A stretch of 64,000 bases of DNA. Source: Calothrix sp. PCC 7507 (lineage in GTDB: Bacteria; Cyanobacteriota; Cyanobacteriia; Cyanobacteriales; Nostocaceae). This document shows, in pieces, positions 35,209-43,205 of the stretch; position 1 is the first letter of the stretch; every line of letters starts with the position of its first letter. The notes beneath the pieces were generated by a model. The model made no database searches, had not been told where the DNA came from, and saw only the letters and a program-made list of their open reading frames with translations. Both the position numbers and the translations under genes were made by a program. The stretch lies in the NCBI RefSeq assembly GCF_000316575.1, contig NC_019682.1:1178001-1242000 (forward strand), written 5' to 3'.

Positions 35209-36416
35209 TGGCAAATGATTTAATTGAGTTGAAAGTTGCTACACCTCCCAAAGCAACCACCGCGAACACCTGGGTAGAGATGCGACTACCCAGTACTAAA
35301 ACCTTACTTCGCTACTGTGGTTGGGGATTGGGACGAATTGCCTTCAGCTGCACCCTGTTCTCAGTTCACGTCACCAGAGGCACGTTGAAATTCGGCGTTG
35401 TGTTCTGCGATTACCTGGAGCGTGGCATTAAGCATCTGGTTAAGGTGTATGATGCCCTACCTTATGCTGGAGTCTCCATGAGTCAGGTAATTGAAGCCAG
35501 TGCCACTGTTATCAATGAACCACTGGATGTTATCACCGACGTTATCACCGCCATTGAAGGTAAGCAGGTGATGATTATTGGCGAAATGGGTACAGGGAAA
35601 AGTACCTTAGCCCAATACCTTGCTTACACCGTGGGAGGCTCGGTCAAAGTTTACGAGTGTGAAGGTACTCCAGAAGACTGGCAAGGACTTGAGGTGATTG
35701 GGAAGGGAGAAAACTGGACAGCAATTGAGTCAGAGATGTCTGCGGACTTGGAGGACTTGAGCAACCAACTCAAAATTCGCAACGAAAAAGGGGATGCAGC
35801 ATTAGTCGGCACGGAACGAGTCATCATTGCTGAAGAGTATCCCGAACTGGCTTCTAAGGTGGCGTCATCGGATGAATGGCTGGAGCGCCACGCTAGGAGG
35901 GGTAGAAAAGCGCGGCGCTTCACAATTTTACTCTCTCAATATGACCGGGTAGCTGCTTGGGGACTGGAGGGTAAGAGCGACTTAGCCGATGCTTTCTACC
36001 GTATTAGATTGGGCAAGAAAGCGCTGGCTCACGCCAAAAGCCTGAAAAATGAAGCGCTGATCAACTGGCTCAACCTCGACAAGTCTCACTGTTTACTTGA
36101 CGATCAGCCTCTCAAACTCCCACCATACCGCGAGATGAAAGCCGTAACCCTGCGCGGTAGTACAACAGTACTTCAACCATTACCGAACAACCAGATCATG
36201 GATGAAAAACGCCATGAAAAACCGCTGAAAAGCGCTCAGGAAGCCGATTCTGAGGAAAATTGTTCAGACTCGGATCGGCTACTTTGGCGGCTAATTCAGC
36301 GACTGGGTGCAAATAAAAGCGACAGTTCAGTTGTAACAGAGGTGTTGGGTTTTACTGGCCGGCGCTACGCCGAAGGCGTGGCACTCCTAGAGAAGTTGCG
36401 GAAGCAGTTTGAGTGA
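35208..36416 (+). CDS. P-loop ATPase (HerA/FtsK/VirD4-like) of the element
   Basis: 402 residues from the ATG at 35208. Walker A is GEMGTGKST (125-133) and a Walker B-like RVIIAEE lies at about 204-210, followed by RHARRGRKARRFTILLSQYD, which resembles the motif region of FtsK/HerA-like DNA pumps. The C-terminal tail has a helical domain (about 350-400). Similar proteins occur on cyanobacterial plasmids. It could be a DNA translocase for packaging or transfer; neither a relaxase nor a terminase is present to decide which. Confidence 0.7.
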   Translation: MANDLIELKVATPPKATTANTWVEMRLPSTKTLLRYCGWGLGRIAFSCTLFSVHVTRGTLKFGVVFCDYLERGIKHLVKVYDALPYAGVSMSQVIEASATVINEPLDVITDVITAIEGKQVMIIGEMGTGKSTLAQYLAYTVGGSVKVYECEGTPEDWQGLEVIGKGENWTAIESEMSADLEDLSNQLKIRNEKGDAALVGTERVIIAEEYPELASKVASSDEWLERHARRGRKARRFTILLSQYDRVAAWGLEGKSDLADAFYRIRLGKKALAHAKSLKNEALINWLNLDKSHCLLDDQPLKLPPYREMKAVTLRGSTTVLQPLPNNQIMDEKRHEKPLKSAQEADSEENCSDSDRLLWRLIQRLGANKSDSSVVTEVLGFTGRRYAEGVALLEKLRKQFE

Positions 36417-36505
36417 TTTTTAAAAGCGATCGCATTACGCGGGTGCGATCGCCCCTCATTCCATCTACCCGGTAATAAAAATATCACATTAGGTTTTACC
36501 AATGC

Positions 36506-36808
36506 ATGGAAATCGAAACTGATTATCAAGCCTTAATTTTTCAAGGACTCGGACAAAAACAGCTACTGGCAATTATTGAATTAGTTGCAAGACAGATAAC
36601 TGAGCCTGATTATTATGCTCATTATGTAGCGGAAGAAATGCAACATTTGCCTGTTCGTCTGCCTCAGATTGCCTACTGTTACTGCGATACGTTGAATGAA
36701 GAGATAGATAAAATACTTTTTCTTCAACGATTGATTAATGTCTTAGCCAATGAAGCCGTAACAGGTAAATTACGTCCCAAAGATTTTAATGATGAATATG
36801 ACCCCTAA
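36506..36808 (+). CDS. Hypothetical element protein
   Basis: 100 residues, helical, acidic, with an aromatic-rich middle (ITEPDYYAHYVAEEMQHLPV). Its end overlaps the next gene by 20 bp. Not recognised. Confidence 0.5.
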   Translation: MEIETDYQALIFQGLGQKQLLAIIELVARQITEPDYYAHYVAEEMQHLPVRLPQIAYCYCDTLNEEIDKILFLQRLINVLANEAVTGKLRPKDFNDEYDP

Positions 36809-37097
36809 TAATAGCAAACCTACAAATTGTCCAAAATGTTCATCTGATAATTTGCAAGAAAACAAACCTTACGGTTATTGGGAGTGCCTAGATTGTGGGC
36901 AATATTGGGCACTGGATGCTGATGATCCAGACTATGAGGAAATGCTTTCAAATGAAGAAGTCCAAGCAAGGCTTTTCGAGAGATTCGTGGAACGGGATCG
37001 AGCGACTCAATGCGCTAATTGTGACGGCGGTGGGTTGATTGTGTTTTACGGTGAAACTAGATCCTGTCCTAAGTGCAATGGGACAGGATCTATTTGA
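36789..37097 (+). CDS. Zinc-finger protein with two CxxC pairs and a DnaJ-like CxxCxGxG block
   Basis: 102 residues. Cys14, 17, 33 and 36 form one zinc ribbon (CPKC...CLDC). The C-terminus has CANCDGGG and CPKCNGTG, resembling the DnaJ-type zinc domain. The gene overlaps the start of the integrase gene by 20 bp. It is a candidate excisionase or transcription factor, by position only. Confidence 0.6.
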   Translation: MMNMTPNNSKPTNCPKCSSDNLQENKPYGYWECLDCGQYWALDADDPDYEEMLSNEEVQARLFERFVERDRATQCANCDGGGLIVFYGETRSCPKCNGTGSI

Positions 37098-38313
37098 TAT
37101 GGATGATGATAAATGGATCGCCGTTGATAAGCGGTCTAATAAATTAATTATTCGCTTCCGGGTCAGTGGCTACCGGAAGCAATTTTTTGTAGCTACTCGG
37201 TTGAAGGATACTAAGCGCAATCGGGAAATTGTCAGGAGCAGGCGTGACGCGATCGCCACAGATATCTCACTAGGGCGGTTTGATGCCACCCTGGAGAGTT
37301 ATCAGTTTCGTGCGAGTGCGATCGCCCCCGCGGCGCTCGCCCCCGCGGCGCTTGTACGTGAAAAGCCTCAAGCCAAGTATCAATATAACTTACAGCAACT
37401 CTGGGAACGCTACACCGACTTTCAGAGTTGCCAATTAGAAAAAACGACTATTCTTACCGAATATCGTGCGATCGCCAACCTCATAAATCAATTACCGACG
37501 CGATCGCTAGAAGATGCCTCCAAAATCAGGGAATGGGTACTAGGAAATCGCAGCCATTATGTTTCTTGGAATTTATTGAACTGTCTTAATCGCTGCTGTA
37601 CATGGGCTAGTGAGTCTGACCTAATCCCTGAGAATCCATTTCAGAAACTCAAAATTCAAAAGCCTAAGAAAAGTAGTGACGATGATGATCACCGAGCTTT
37701 TACTCTTGAGCAGAGGGATTTGATCATTGAAGCGTTTGAACAAGATTCTCTACACTCTCACTACTCATCCTTGGTGAAATTTCTATTTTGGAGTGGTTGC
37801 AGACCTGGGGAAGCGTTCGCCCTGACCTGGGGAGATATTAGCGACGACTGTTGTCGCATAACTATCAGCAAGTCATGCAACGGGCACAGAGTCAAAAAAG
37901 GAACAAAGAATGGGAAGAAGCGAGTTTTCCCCTGTCAAGTTGGGTCAAGGTTGCAGCAGATGTTGTTAAGCGATCGCCCAAGATCGTACAACTCTAGTGA
38001 TTTAATTTTTTTGAGTAAAGCTGGACGGCCTATCAACAGCGGGATAATGTTTGCTTTCTGGAGTGAATGGCGTTCTGAAAATGTGTACAAGCGAAAAGTC
38101 TACAAGTACGCTGGCGTAGTGAAAAAGTTGTCAGAAGAAGGCAAAGTAATTTACTTGAAGCCTTACGCAACACGGCACACCTTCGCAACATGGGCAATTA
38201 GCAGTGGTATCACACCTGATAAGGTGGCGCTGTGGATTGGTGATACCGTCGAGACGGTTTTGAAGTATTACTGTCACCCAGAGATAGTTAATGCCGAGTG
38301 CCCGGATTTCTAA
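37078..38313 (+). CDS. int: Tyrosine recombinase (phage integrase)
   Basis: 411 residues from the ATG at 37078. N-terminal arm-binding/SAM-like region, then a catalytic domain (about 205-400). The first catalytic Arg is in SGCRPGEAFALTW (Arg242), a Lys-rich beta-hairpin follows, the second Arg is in PYATRHTFATW (Arg366) and the Tyr nucleophile is in VLKYYCHP (about 397-398). The usual His before the second Arg is Tyr, and GH is GD, substitutions known in some phage integrases. A tandem 15-bp duplication at 37323-37352 adds APAAL twice near residues 84-93. It ends 5 bp before the attR repeat, as expected for the element's own integrase. Confidence 0.92.
   Translation: MGQDLFDMDDDKWIAVDKRSNKLIIRFRVSGYRKQFFVATRLKDTKRNREIVRSRRDAIATDISLGRFDATLESYQFRASAIAPAALAPAALVREKPQAKYQYNLQQLWERYTDFQSCQLEKTTILTEYRAIANLINQLPTRSLEDASKIREWVLGNRSHYVSWNLLNCLNRCCTWASESDLIPENPFQKLKIQKPKKSSDDDDHRAFTLEQRDLIIEAFEQDSLHSHYSSLVKFLFWSGCRPGEAFALTWGDISDDCCRITISKSCNGHRVKKGTKNGKKRVFPCQVGSRLQQMLLSDRPRSYNSSDLIFLSKAGRPINSGIMFAFWSEWRSENVYKRKVYKYAGVVKKLSEEGKVIYLKPYATRHTFATWAISSGITPDKVALWIGDTVETVLKYYCHPEIVNAECPDF
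37323..37352. repeat. 15-bp in-frame tandem duplication inside the integrase gene
   Basis: Two perfect copies of CGCCCCCGCGGCGCT, encoding Ala-Pro-Ala-Ala-Leu twice in the linker before the catalytic domain. Confidence 0.85.
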
Positions 38314-38318
38314 CCTTG

Positions 38319-38476
38319 CTACTCATTTGCTACTCAAAGCGATAGCCTTGAAAGACAAACGCTTACTTACTTCAATTGGCTATGCTGCCTAAACCAACCA
38401 AATTTTGGACACCTGCAAACTGGGCTAGCTGGAAGCCCTTCGGTATTGGCGAACAGTACCCGAATAATTATTGGGA
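38319..38476. repeat. attR: right 158-bp direct repeat
   Basis: Second copy of the element repeat, containing the CTACTCA pair at 38319/38330 and the start of the molybdopterin oxidoreductase gene from ATG 38382. Confidence 0.95.
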
Positions 38477-40604
38477 GGTATTTCGCGCTATTTGGCGATC
38501 GCGTCAGCAGCTACCCTATGCGTGGAATATCCTGAATAAAGGTGTCTGTGATGGTTGTGCGCTGGGAACTACTGGAATGAAAGATTGGACACTTGACGGT
38601 ATCCATCTGTGCAATGTCAGGTTGCGGTTGTTGCAGATGAATACGATGTCAGCCCTTGATTCTAACTTGCTGGCTGATGTTTCTCAGTTGCAAGGTCAAA
38701 AAAGTTCCCAGTTGCGTGACTTGGGACGGCTTCCTTATCCAATGATGCGCCAACGTGGGGACAAGGGTTTTCGTCGTGTTAGCTGGGATGAAGCTTTAGA
38801 AGTAGTGAGCGATCGCATTCGCGCTACTACACCAGACCGTCTCAGCTTTTATATTACCAGTCGCGGCACTGTCAACGAAACTTACTACACCACTCAAAAA
38901 GCTGTCCGGGCGATGGGTAGTAATAATATTGATAATGCTGCCCGTATCTGTCATTCTCCCAGTACCGCAGGTTTAAAAGCCTCTCTCGGTGCGGGGGCTA
39001 CCACCTGTTCCTATAAAGACTGGATTGGCACAGATTTGTTAGTCTTTATTGGTTCTAATGTTGCCAATAATCAACCCGTCACCGTTAAGTACCTCCACTA
39101 CGCCAAAAAAGCTGGCACAAAAATTGTCGTCATTAACACTTACCGCGAGCCAGGGATGGAACGCTATTGGGTGCCCTCAATTGTGGAAAGTGCTATTTTT
39201 GGGACAAAGTTCGCCGAAGACTTCTTCCTGGTCAGCCTGGGTGGGGATATGGCATTTTTCAATGGCACTATCAAACAAATGATTGCTCACAATTGGGTAG
39301 ATCAGTCGTTTATTGATCGCCACACCGCAGGCTTTGAGGAACTCAAGGCATCATTAGCAAGCCAATCTTGGGAAGAATTAGAGAAGCTTTCTGGTGCTTC
39401 TCGTGATGATATGTATGCTTTTGCCAAAATGGTCGGCGAAGCCAAACGAGCGGTATTTGTCTGGAGTATGGGCATTACTCAGCATGAATGCGGCGAAGAC
39501 AATGTCCGCAGTATCATCAACTTAGCTCTTACCAAAGGTTTTGTTGGTCGGGAAGGCTGCGGTTTGATGCCAATTCGTGGTCACTCTGGGGTACAGGGAG
39601 GCGCAGAGATGGGCTGTTACGCTACAGTTTTTCCTGGTGGTAAACCCATCACTTTAGAGAGTGCAGCCCAGTTAAGCCAAGTGTGGGGCTTTGATGTGCC
39701 GAAAAGTCAAGGTTTAATTGCTCCAGAAATGATTGCAGCGGCGCATCGAGGACAATTAGATGTGTTGTTCTCCGTGGGGGGAAATTTCCTAGAAGTTTTA
39801 CCAGAACCGGATTATGTGGAAGGTGCTTTAAAACAAGTACCGTTGCGAGTACATATGGATATTGTTCTCTCTAGCCAGATGTTGGTGGAACCTGCTGATA
39901 CGGTGGTGGTGTTACCTGCGACGACTCGTTACGAAGTACCAGGGGGAGTAACTGAGACAAACACCGAACGCCGGGTAATTTTTAGCCCAGAAATTCCCGG
40001 GCCGCGCATTGGTGAGGCGCGTCCAGAATGGGAAGTTTTTTTGGAGTTGGCGAGACGAGTCAAACCAGATTTGGCAGAAAAGCTTAATTTCGTTGATACA
40101 TCCGCAATTCGTCAAGAAATTGCCCAAGTCGTCCCACAATATGCCGGGATTCAACACCTACAGCAGGCGGGAGATCAGTTTCAGTATGGTGGTTCCCATT
40201 TGTGTTTCGGTTGGAACTTCCCTACAGCGGATGGTAAGGCACATTTTGGCGTATTATTACCAACTCGGAGGGAATTACCAGATGGTTATTTTTTATTAGC
40301 CACCCGCCGGGGTAAGCAGTTTAATAGTATGGTGCAGGAACGCAAGGATGCAATTACTGGGGCTATCAGAGAGGCGGTGTTCATCAATGCTGCGGATGCG
40401 GCACAATTAGGATTAAAAGATGGCGATCGCATAATTCTTAAAAATGATTTAGGCGAGTTACCAGGACAAGTCTACATCGCGCCAATTCAGTCAAGAAATT
40501 TACAAGTACATTGGCCAGAAGGGAATGTATTACTTGATAAAAGTAAGCGCTCTTTGGAAGGTGTGCCAGATTACAACGCAGTAGTTCAGTTAGTAAAAGT
40601 TTGA
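38382..40604 (+). CDS. FdhF/YdeP-type molybdopterin oxidoreductase
   Basis: 740 residues from the ATG at 38382. The N-terminal CDGCALGTTGMKDWTLDG with Cys56/59 and the HLCNVRL Cys are typical of the FdhF/YdeP family of formate-dehydrogenase-like molybdoenzymes. The body has the molybdopterin dinucleotide-binding blocks (GCGLMPIRGHSGVQGGAEMG, TRRGKQFNSMV) of the DMSO reductase superfamily. Some members confer acid tolerance in E. coli, but the physiological substrate of the cyanobacterial protein is unknown. The first 31 codons lie in the attR repeat and no native promoter remains directly upstream. The start is ATG 38382; TTG 38376 is less likely. Confidence 0.88.
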   Translation: MLPKPTKFWTPANWASWKPFGIGEQYPNNYWEVFRAIWRSRQQLPYAWNILNKGVCDGCALGTTGMKDWTLDGIHLCNVRLRLLQMNTMSALDSNLLADVSQLQGQKSSQLRDLGRLPYPMMRQRGDKGFRRVSWDEALEVVSDRIRATTPDRLSFYITSRGTVNETYYTTQKAVRAMGSNNIDNAARICHSPSTAGLKASLGAGATTCSYKDWIGTDLLVFIGSNVANNQPVTVKYLHYAKKAGTKIVVINTYREPGMERYWVPSIVESAIFGTKFAEDFFLVSLGGDMAFFNGTIKQMIAHNWVDQSFIDRHTAGFEELKASLASQSWEELEKLSGASRDDMYAFAKMVGEAKRAVFVWSMGITQHECGEDNVRSIINLALTKGFVGREGCGLMPIRGHSGVQGGAEMGCYATVFPGGKPITLESAAQLSQVWGFDVPKSQGLIAPEMIAAAHRGQLDVLFSVGGNFLEVLPEPDYVEGALKQVPLRVHMDIVLSSQMLVEPADTVVVLPATTRYEVPGGVTETNTERRVIFSPEIPGPRIGEARPEWEVFLELARRVKPDLAEKLNFVDTSAIRQEIAQVVPQYAGIQHLQQAGDQFQYGGSHLCFGWNFPTADGKAHFGVLLPTRRELPDGYFLLATRRGKQFNSMVQERKDAITGAIREAVFINAADAAQLGLKDGDRIILKNDLGELPGQVYIAPIQSRNLQVHWPEGNVLLDKSKRSLEGVPDYNAVVQLVKV

Positions 40605-40656
40605 ATCAAGTTTCATCCAGCTACACTAAACTTATATCACTCAAACACTAGCTGCT

Positions 40657-40794
40657 ATGTCTATCGCTCAAAATTTACCTACCCCAGAAGAGGTTGCAGA
40701 GTGGGAAGCAGAACACGCCGAACAAGAAGCACAACGTGCTGAACGCCTAGCAGCAAAACTGCGAGAATTAGGGATAGATCCAGATAATCTATAA
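40657..40794 (+). CDS. Short helical protein, possible remnant of a Uma2-type endonuclease C-terminus
   Basis: 45 codons from the ATG at 40657 to TAA at 40792-40794. The charged helical sequence AEHAEQEAQRAERLAAKLRE followed by LGIDPDNL matches the C-terminal tail found on many cyanobacterial Uma2 (DUF820) proteins. It is either a small coiled-coil protein or a decayed fragment. It follows the molybdoenzyme by 52 bp. Confidence 0.5.
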   Translation: MSIAQNLPTPEEVAEWEAEHAEQEAQRAERLAAKLRELGIDPDNL

Positions 40795-40957
40795 AATCCC
40801 AATCTGAATTTTTGATAGAGAGCGATCGCAGTTGTATTTAAATTAACCAAAAGCCATATTTTATCGTCACAAATGGGATTATTTAAACTAAATTTTCTCC
40901 GGAAAATGCAAAATACAGCAGAATAGAACTCTATATTGAGTCTGTTGGCAAAAACTT

Positions 40958-41287
40958 ATGGAAATGCCCCAACGCGTATCAATTCGCTATAAAGAAAAAT
41001 CTTACAACACTAGTGAGATACGCCTGAAAACTTTGCGACTTGGGTTGCAGTTATGGGACGAACAAACTAAACCCAAGAAAACAGAATTGTATGAATTTAT
41101 ATCATCTTGTCTGAAACAGGTTGACCGCCAAGACCGTTTTATGTTCTCGCTACTATTCATAGAACTATCAGACATGATCCGCGATTCTGCCTTTGATAGG
41201 TCAATGAAAGAGGACTTGATTAAAACAGCCTTTCGGGAGTTTTCATTTGCCATAGCCGACTTTGAAGCACCGGCAAAAAATAATTAA
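40958..41287 (+). CDS. Hypothetical protein
   Basis: 109 residues, basic N-terminus (MEMPQRVSIRYKEKSYN), otherwise helical, without signal peptide. Heptamer repeats (about 41290-41320) follow the stop. Not recognised. Confidence 0.55.
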   Translation: MEMPQRVSIRYKEKSYNTSEIRLKTLRLGLQLWDEQTKPKKTELYEFISSCLKQVDRQDRFMFSLLFIELSDMIRDSAFDRSMKEDLIKTAFREFSFAIADFEAPAKNN

Positions 41288-41362
41288 TAGGGATTGGGGA
41301 TTGGGAATTGGGAACTGGGAGATGAGGGAATAACTTCTGACCTTGACTCTTGACTCTTGACA
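41287..41362. repeat. Heptanucleotide-type repeats between genes
   Basis: GGGATTG-type heptamers (about 41290-41320) followed by CTTGACT heptamers (about 41342-41362). The same kinds recur at about 43120-43200 and 7628-7695. Confidence 0.75.
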
Positions 41363-41378
41363 ACCCCACCTCCTTTTG

Positions 41379-43034
41379 TTATTTTTCCACAAACTCTTTC
41401 AACAATGCCTGTGCTTGAGGGGGAATCTCGGTAACTAAGCGAATGGGAAATGCTTTAGTGGAAGCCAATTGAGCATAATCTGGTGTCAGTAAGACAGCGT
41501 ATTTTTGAGCGTCTGGAGTTTGTTGTGCTGCAAATGCCAAAGTGATAGCCTTAACGTAGTTGCGAACATCAACTGCTTTGTCACCCACGACTTCACCACC
41601 AGAAAAGGGTGTATTTGGTTGTCCCGCCTGATCCATAGTGGTGCTGGGGTCTTTGACGCTGAGATGAGTACCGCCAAGGATACCAACTAGCCATTTAGGA
41701 GAGGGAATTTTCGCAAATGCAGCAATTTGTTCGGGTAAGGCGGGGGTGGTTTTATCTGCAGAACTTGCCAACATAAGAGTAGGTACTTGCACTTTTGTCA
41801 AGCCAGTTGCGCCAAAAATCAAAGAAGTTGTGGGACTAAGAGCGATCGCTTGCTTAACTCTGGTATCCCGCAGCTGATAGCTGTTTTCTGGTAGTTCTTG
41901 AGCGCTGCATTGGATAGTTTCCCCCAAACTCAACGTAGTCAAGTTACCTTTGCAAACCTGTTTGAGGCGTTCTAGTTGCAATTCGGCACCGGCTACCGCT
42001 AAGGCTGTACCGCCACCATAAGAATAACCCAACATCATCACGTTATTGGTGGCGAGTTTACCTTGCAAAGGGTTATTAGCTGTTTTATTGATTTTTTCTA
42101 GTTCATCAAGGACAAAACTCACATCTTTGGGACGATCTAAAACCTCTTGGGGTTTTAAAAGCCTAGTTTTATTTTTGAATGCTAAATCAGTATTTGTCCC
42201 ATTGCTACCAGGATGTTCTAAAGCCGCCACTACATAACCGTAGGATGCAAGATGTTCTGCTAGGTAGCGCAAGTCTGTACGGACTGAACTAAAGCCGTGG
42301 CTATAAACAATTATGGGTTTGTCTGGACTGATAGCATTTGACCAATAAACATCAACTGGAATTTTGCGAGTCCGCTTTTGGTCATTCAACTCCAAGTTGA
42401 GTACTTTTACTTCAGCGTTTCCGGGTTGGCTGGGATCGAAGGGGACGGTGATTTGAGGTTTTTGAGCGTCGAAAAAAGGAGCGATCGTCAGCATAAACCT
42501 TTGAGTCACCCAAAAACCCGAATTCAAAGTTTTGGCCACTGTAAATGCTTGCGGCAAATTAATTTCTAAGCGTTGACTCGGATATGAGGCGATAAAATTT
42601 AGAATAGAAAGACCCCCTGGTTTACTAGAACCCAAGACAAAACTTGCCCTCAATGCTTGAGTTCCAGCATCATCCTTGCGGACTAAAGCCGTAGAAAGGT
42701 CGCTCAGAATAGTTGTCCCAATCTGTGTATTGAGTAATCGACTCACCGTCACAACATTGAGAGGTATCCTCGTCCTCAGCATCCCTAAAAAGAAACTGCG
42801 TTGTGATTCAGATAATTTATTAGTGTAAAGGTCTAAACTCTCCGGAAATTTTCCAGTTTCAGCAGCAGTTTGCAAATCACTAACGGGGATATAATCTGCA
42901 AACGGACCGAAACGTACTACAACCGTATCAGCCGCTTGTGCAGAGGTATGTTTGCCACAAAACTGTGTGAGTGCAAGCGCACAAAACATACCTGTAATTA
43001 ACTTTAGACTTCTCCAGCTGCGTCCCATGAACAT
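41379..43034 (-). CDS. Exported alpha/beta hydrolase with N-terminal DUF1400 domain
   Basis: 551 residues. A signal peptide (to about residue 35), a DUF1400 domain (about 35-160; the SLDLYTNKLSESQRS and VSRLLNTQIGTTIL blocks), then a hydrolase domain with oxyanion segment SHGFSS and nucleophile elbow GYSYGG (Ser338). The acid and His are near MLASSADKTTPALPE and ILGGTHLS. This architecture is common in cyanobacteria and related to platelet-activating-factor acetylhydrolases. It probably acts on lipids or esters in the periplasm; the substrate is unknown. Confidence 0.85.
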   Translation of the reverse strand: MFMGRSWRSLKLITGMFCALALTQFCGKHTSAQAADTVVVRFGPFADYIPVSDLQTAAETGKFPESLDLYTNKLSESQRSFFLGMLRTRIPLNVVTVSRLLNTQIGTTILSDLSTALVRKDDAGTQALRASFVLGSSKPGGLSILNFIASYPSQRLEINLPQAFTVAKTLNSGFWVTQRFMLTIAPFFDAQKPQITVPFDPSQPGNAEVKVLNLELNDQKRTRKIPVDVYWSNAISPDKPIIVYSHGFSSVRTDLRYLAEHLASYGYVVAALEHPGSNGTNTDLAFKNKTRLLKPQEVLDRPKDVSFVLDELEKINKTANNPLQGKLATNNVMMLGYSYGGGTALAVAGAELQLERLKQVCKGNLTTLSLGETIQCSAQELPENSYQLRDTRVKQAIALSPTTSLIFGATGLTKVQVPTLMLASSADKTTPALPEQIAAFAKIPSPKWLVGILGGTHLSVKDPSTTMDQAGQPNTPFSGGEVVGDKAVDVRNYVKAITLAFAAQQTPDAQKYAVLLTPDYAQLASTKAFPIRLVTEIPPQAQALLKEFVEK

Positions 43035-43104
43035 CTTTCCGTAGAATGCTTAGGGGAATATAGCCGATATCCGTGTATTTTACTACCCTGTTTCATAAAA
43101 ATTT

Positions 43105-43205
43105 CAGCATGTTAGTGATTGGGGCAGGGGGCAGGGAGCAGGGAGCAGGGGGAATAACTCTTGACTCTTGACTTTTGACCCTTGACAAATGCCAAATGAC
43201 AAATT
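43105..43205. repeat. Heptamer-type repeats upstream of the hydrolase gene
   Basis: GGGGCAG/GGGAGCAG units (about 43122-43152) and CTTGAC(T/C) units (about 43158-43188). The region separates two reverse-strand genes. Confidence 0.7.

Larger units (their letters stand above)
20503..38476. mobile_element. Integrated mobile element (~18 kb) bounded by 158-bp direct repeats
   Basis: 20503-20660 and 38319-38476 are the same 158-bp sequence with one mismatch (G at 20515, T at 38331). The repeat contains the first 31 codons of the molybdopterin oxidoreductase gene, so the left copy is a truncated duplicate and the right copy restores the full gene. A tyrosine recombinase gene ends 5 bp before the right repeat. 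Cargo: a reverse operon of about twelve small and large genes (20832-28284), a primase-helicase (28654-31251), small regulators, and a forward operon ending in a P-loop ATPase, a zinc-finger protein and the integrase. No terminase, portal, major capsid or relaxase was recognised. It is a phage satellite, a defective prophage or a novel integrative element. Confidence 0.93.
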
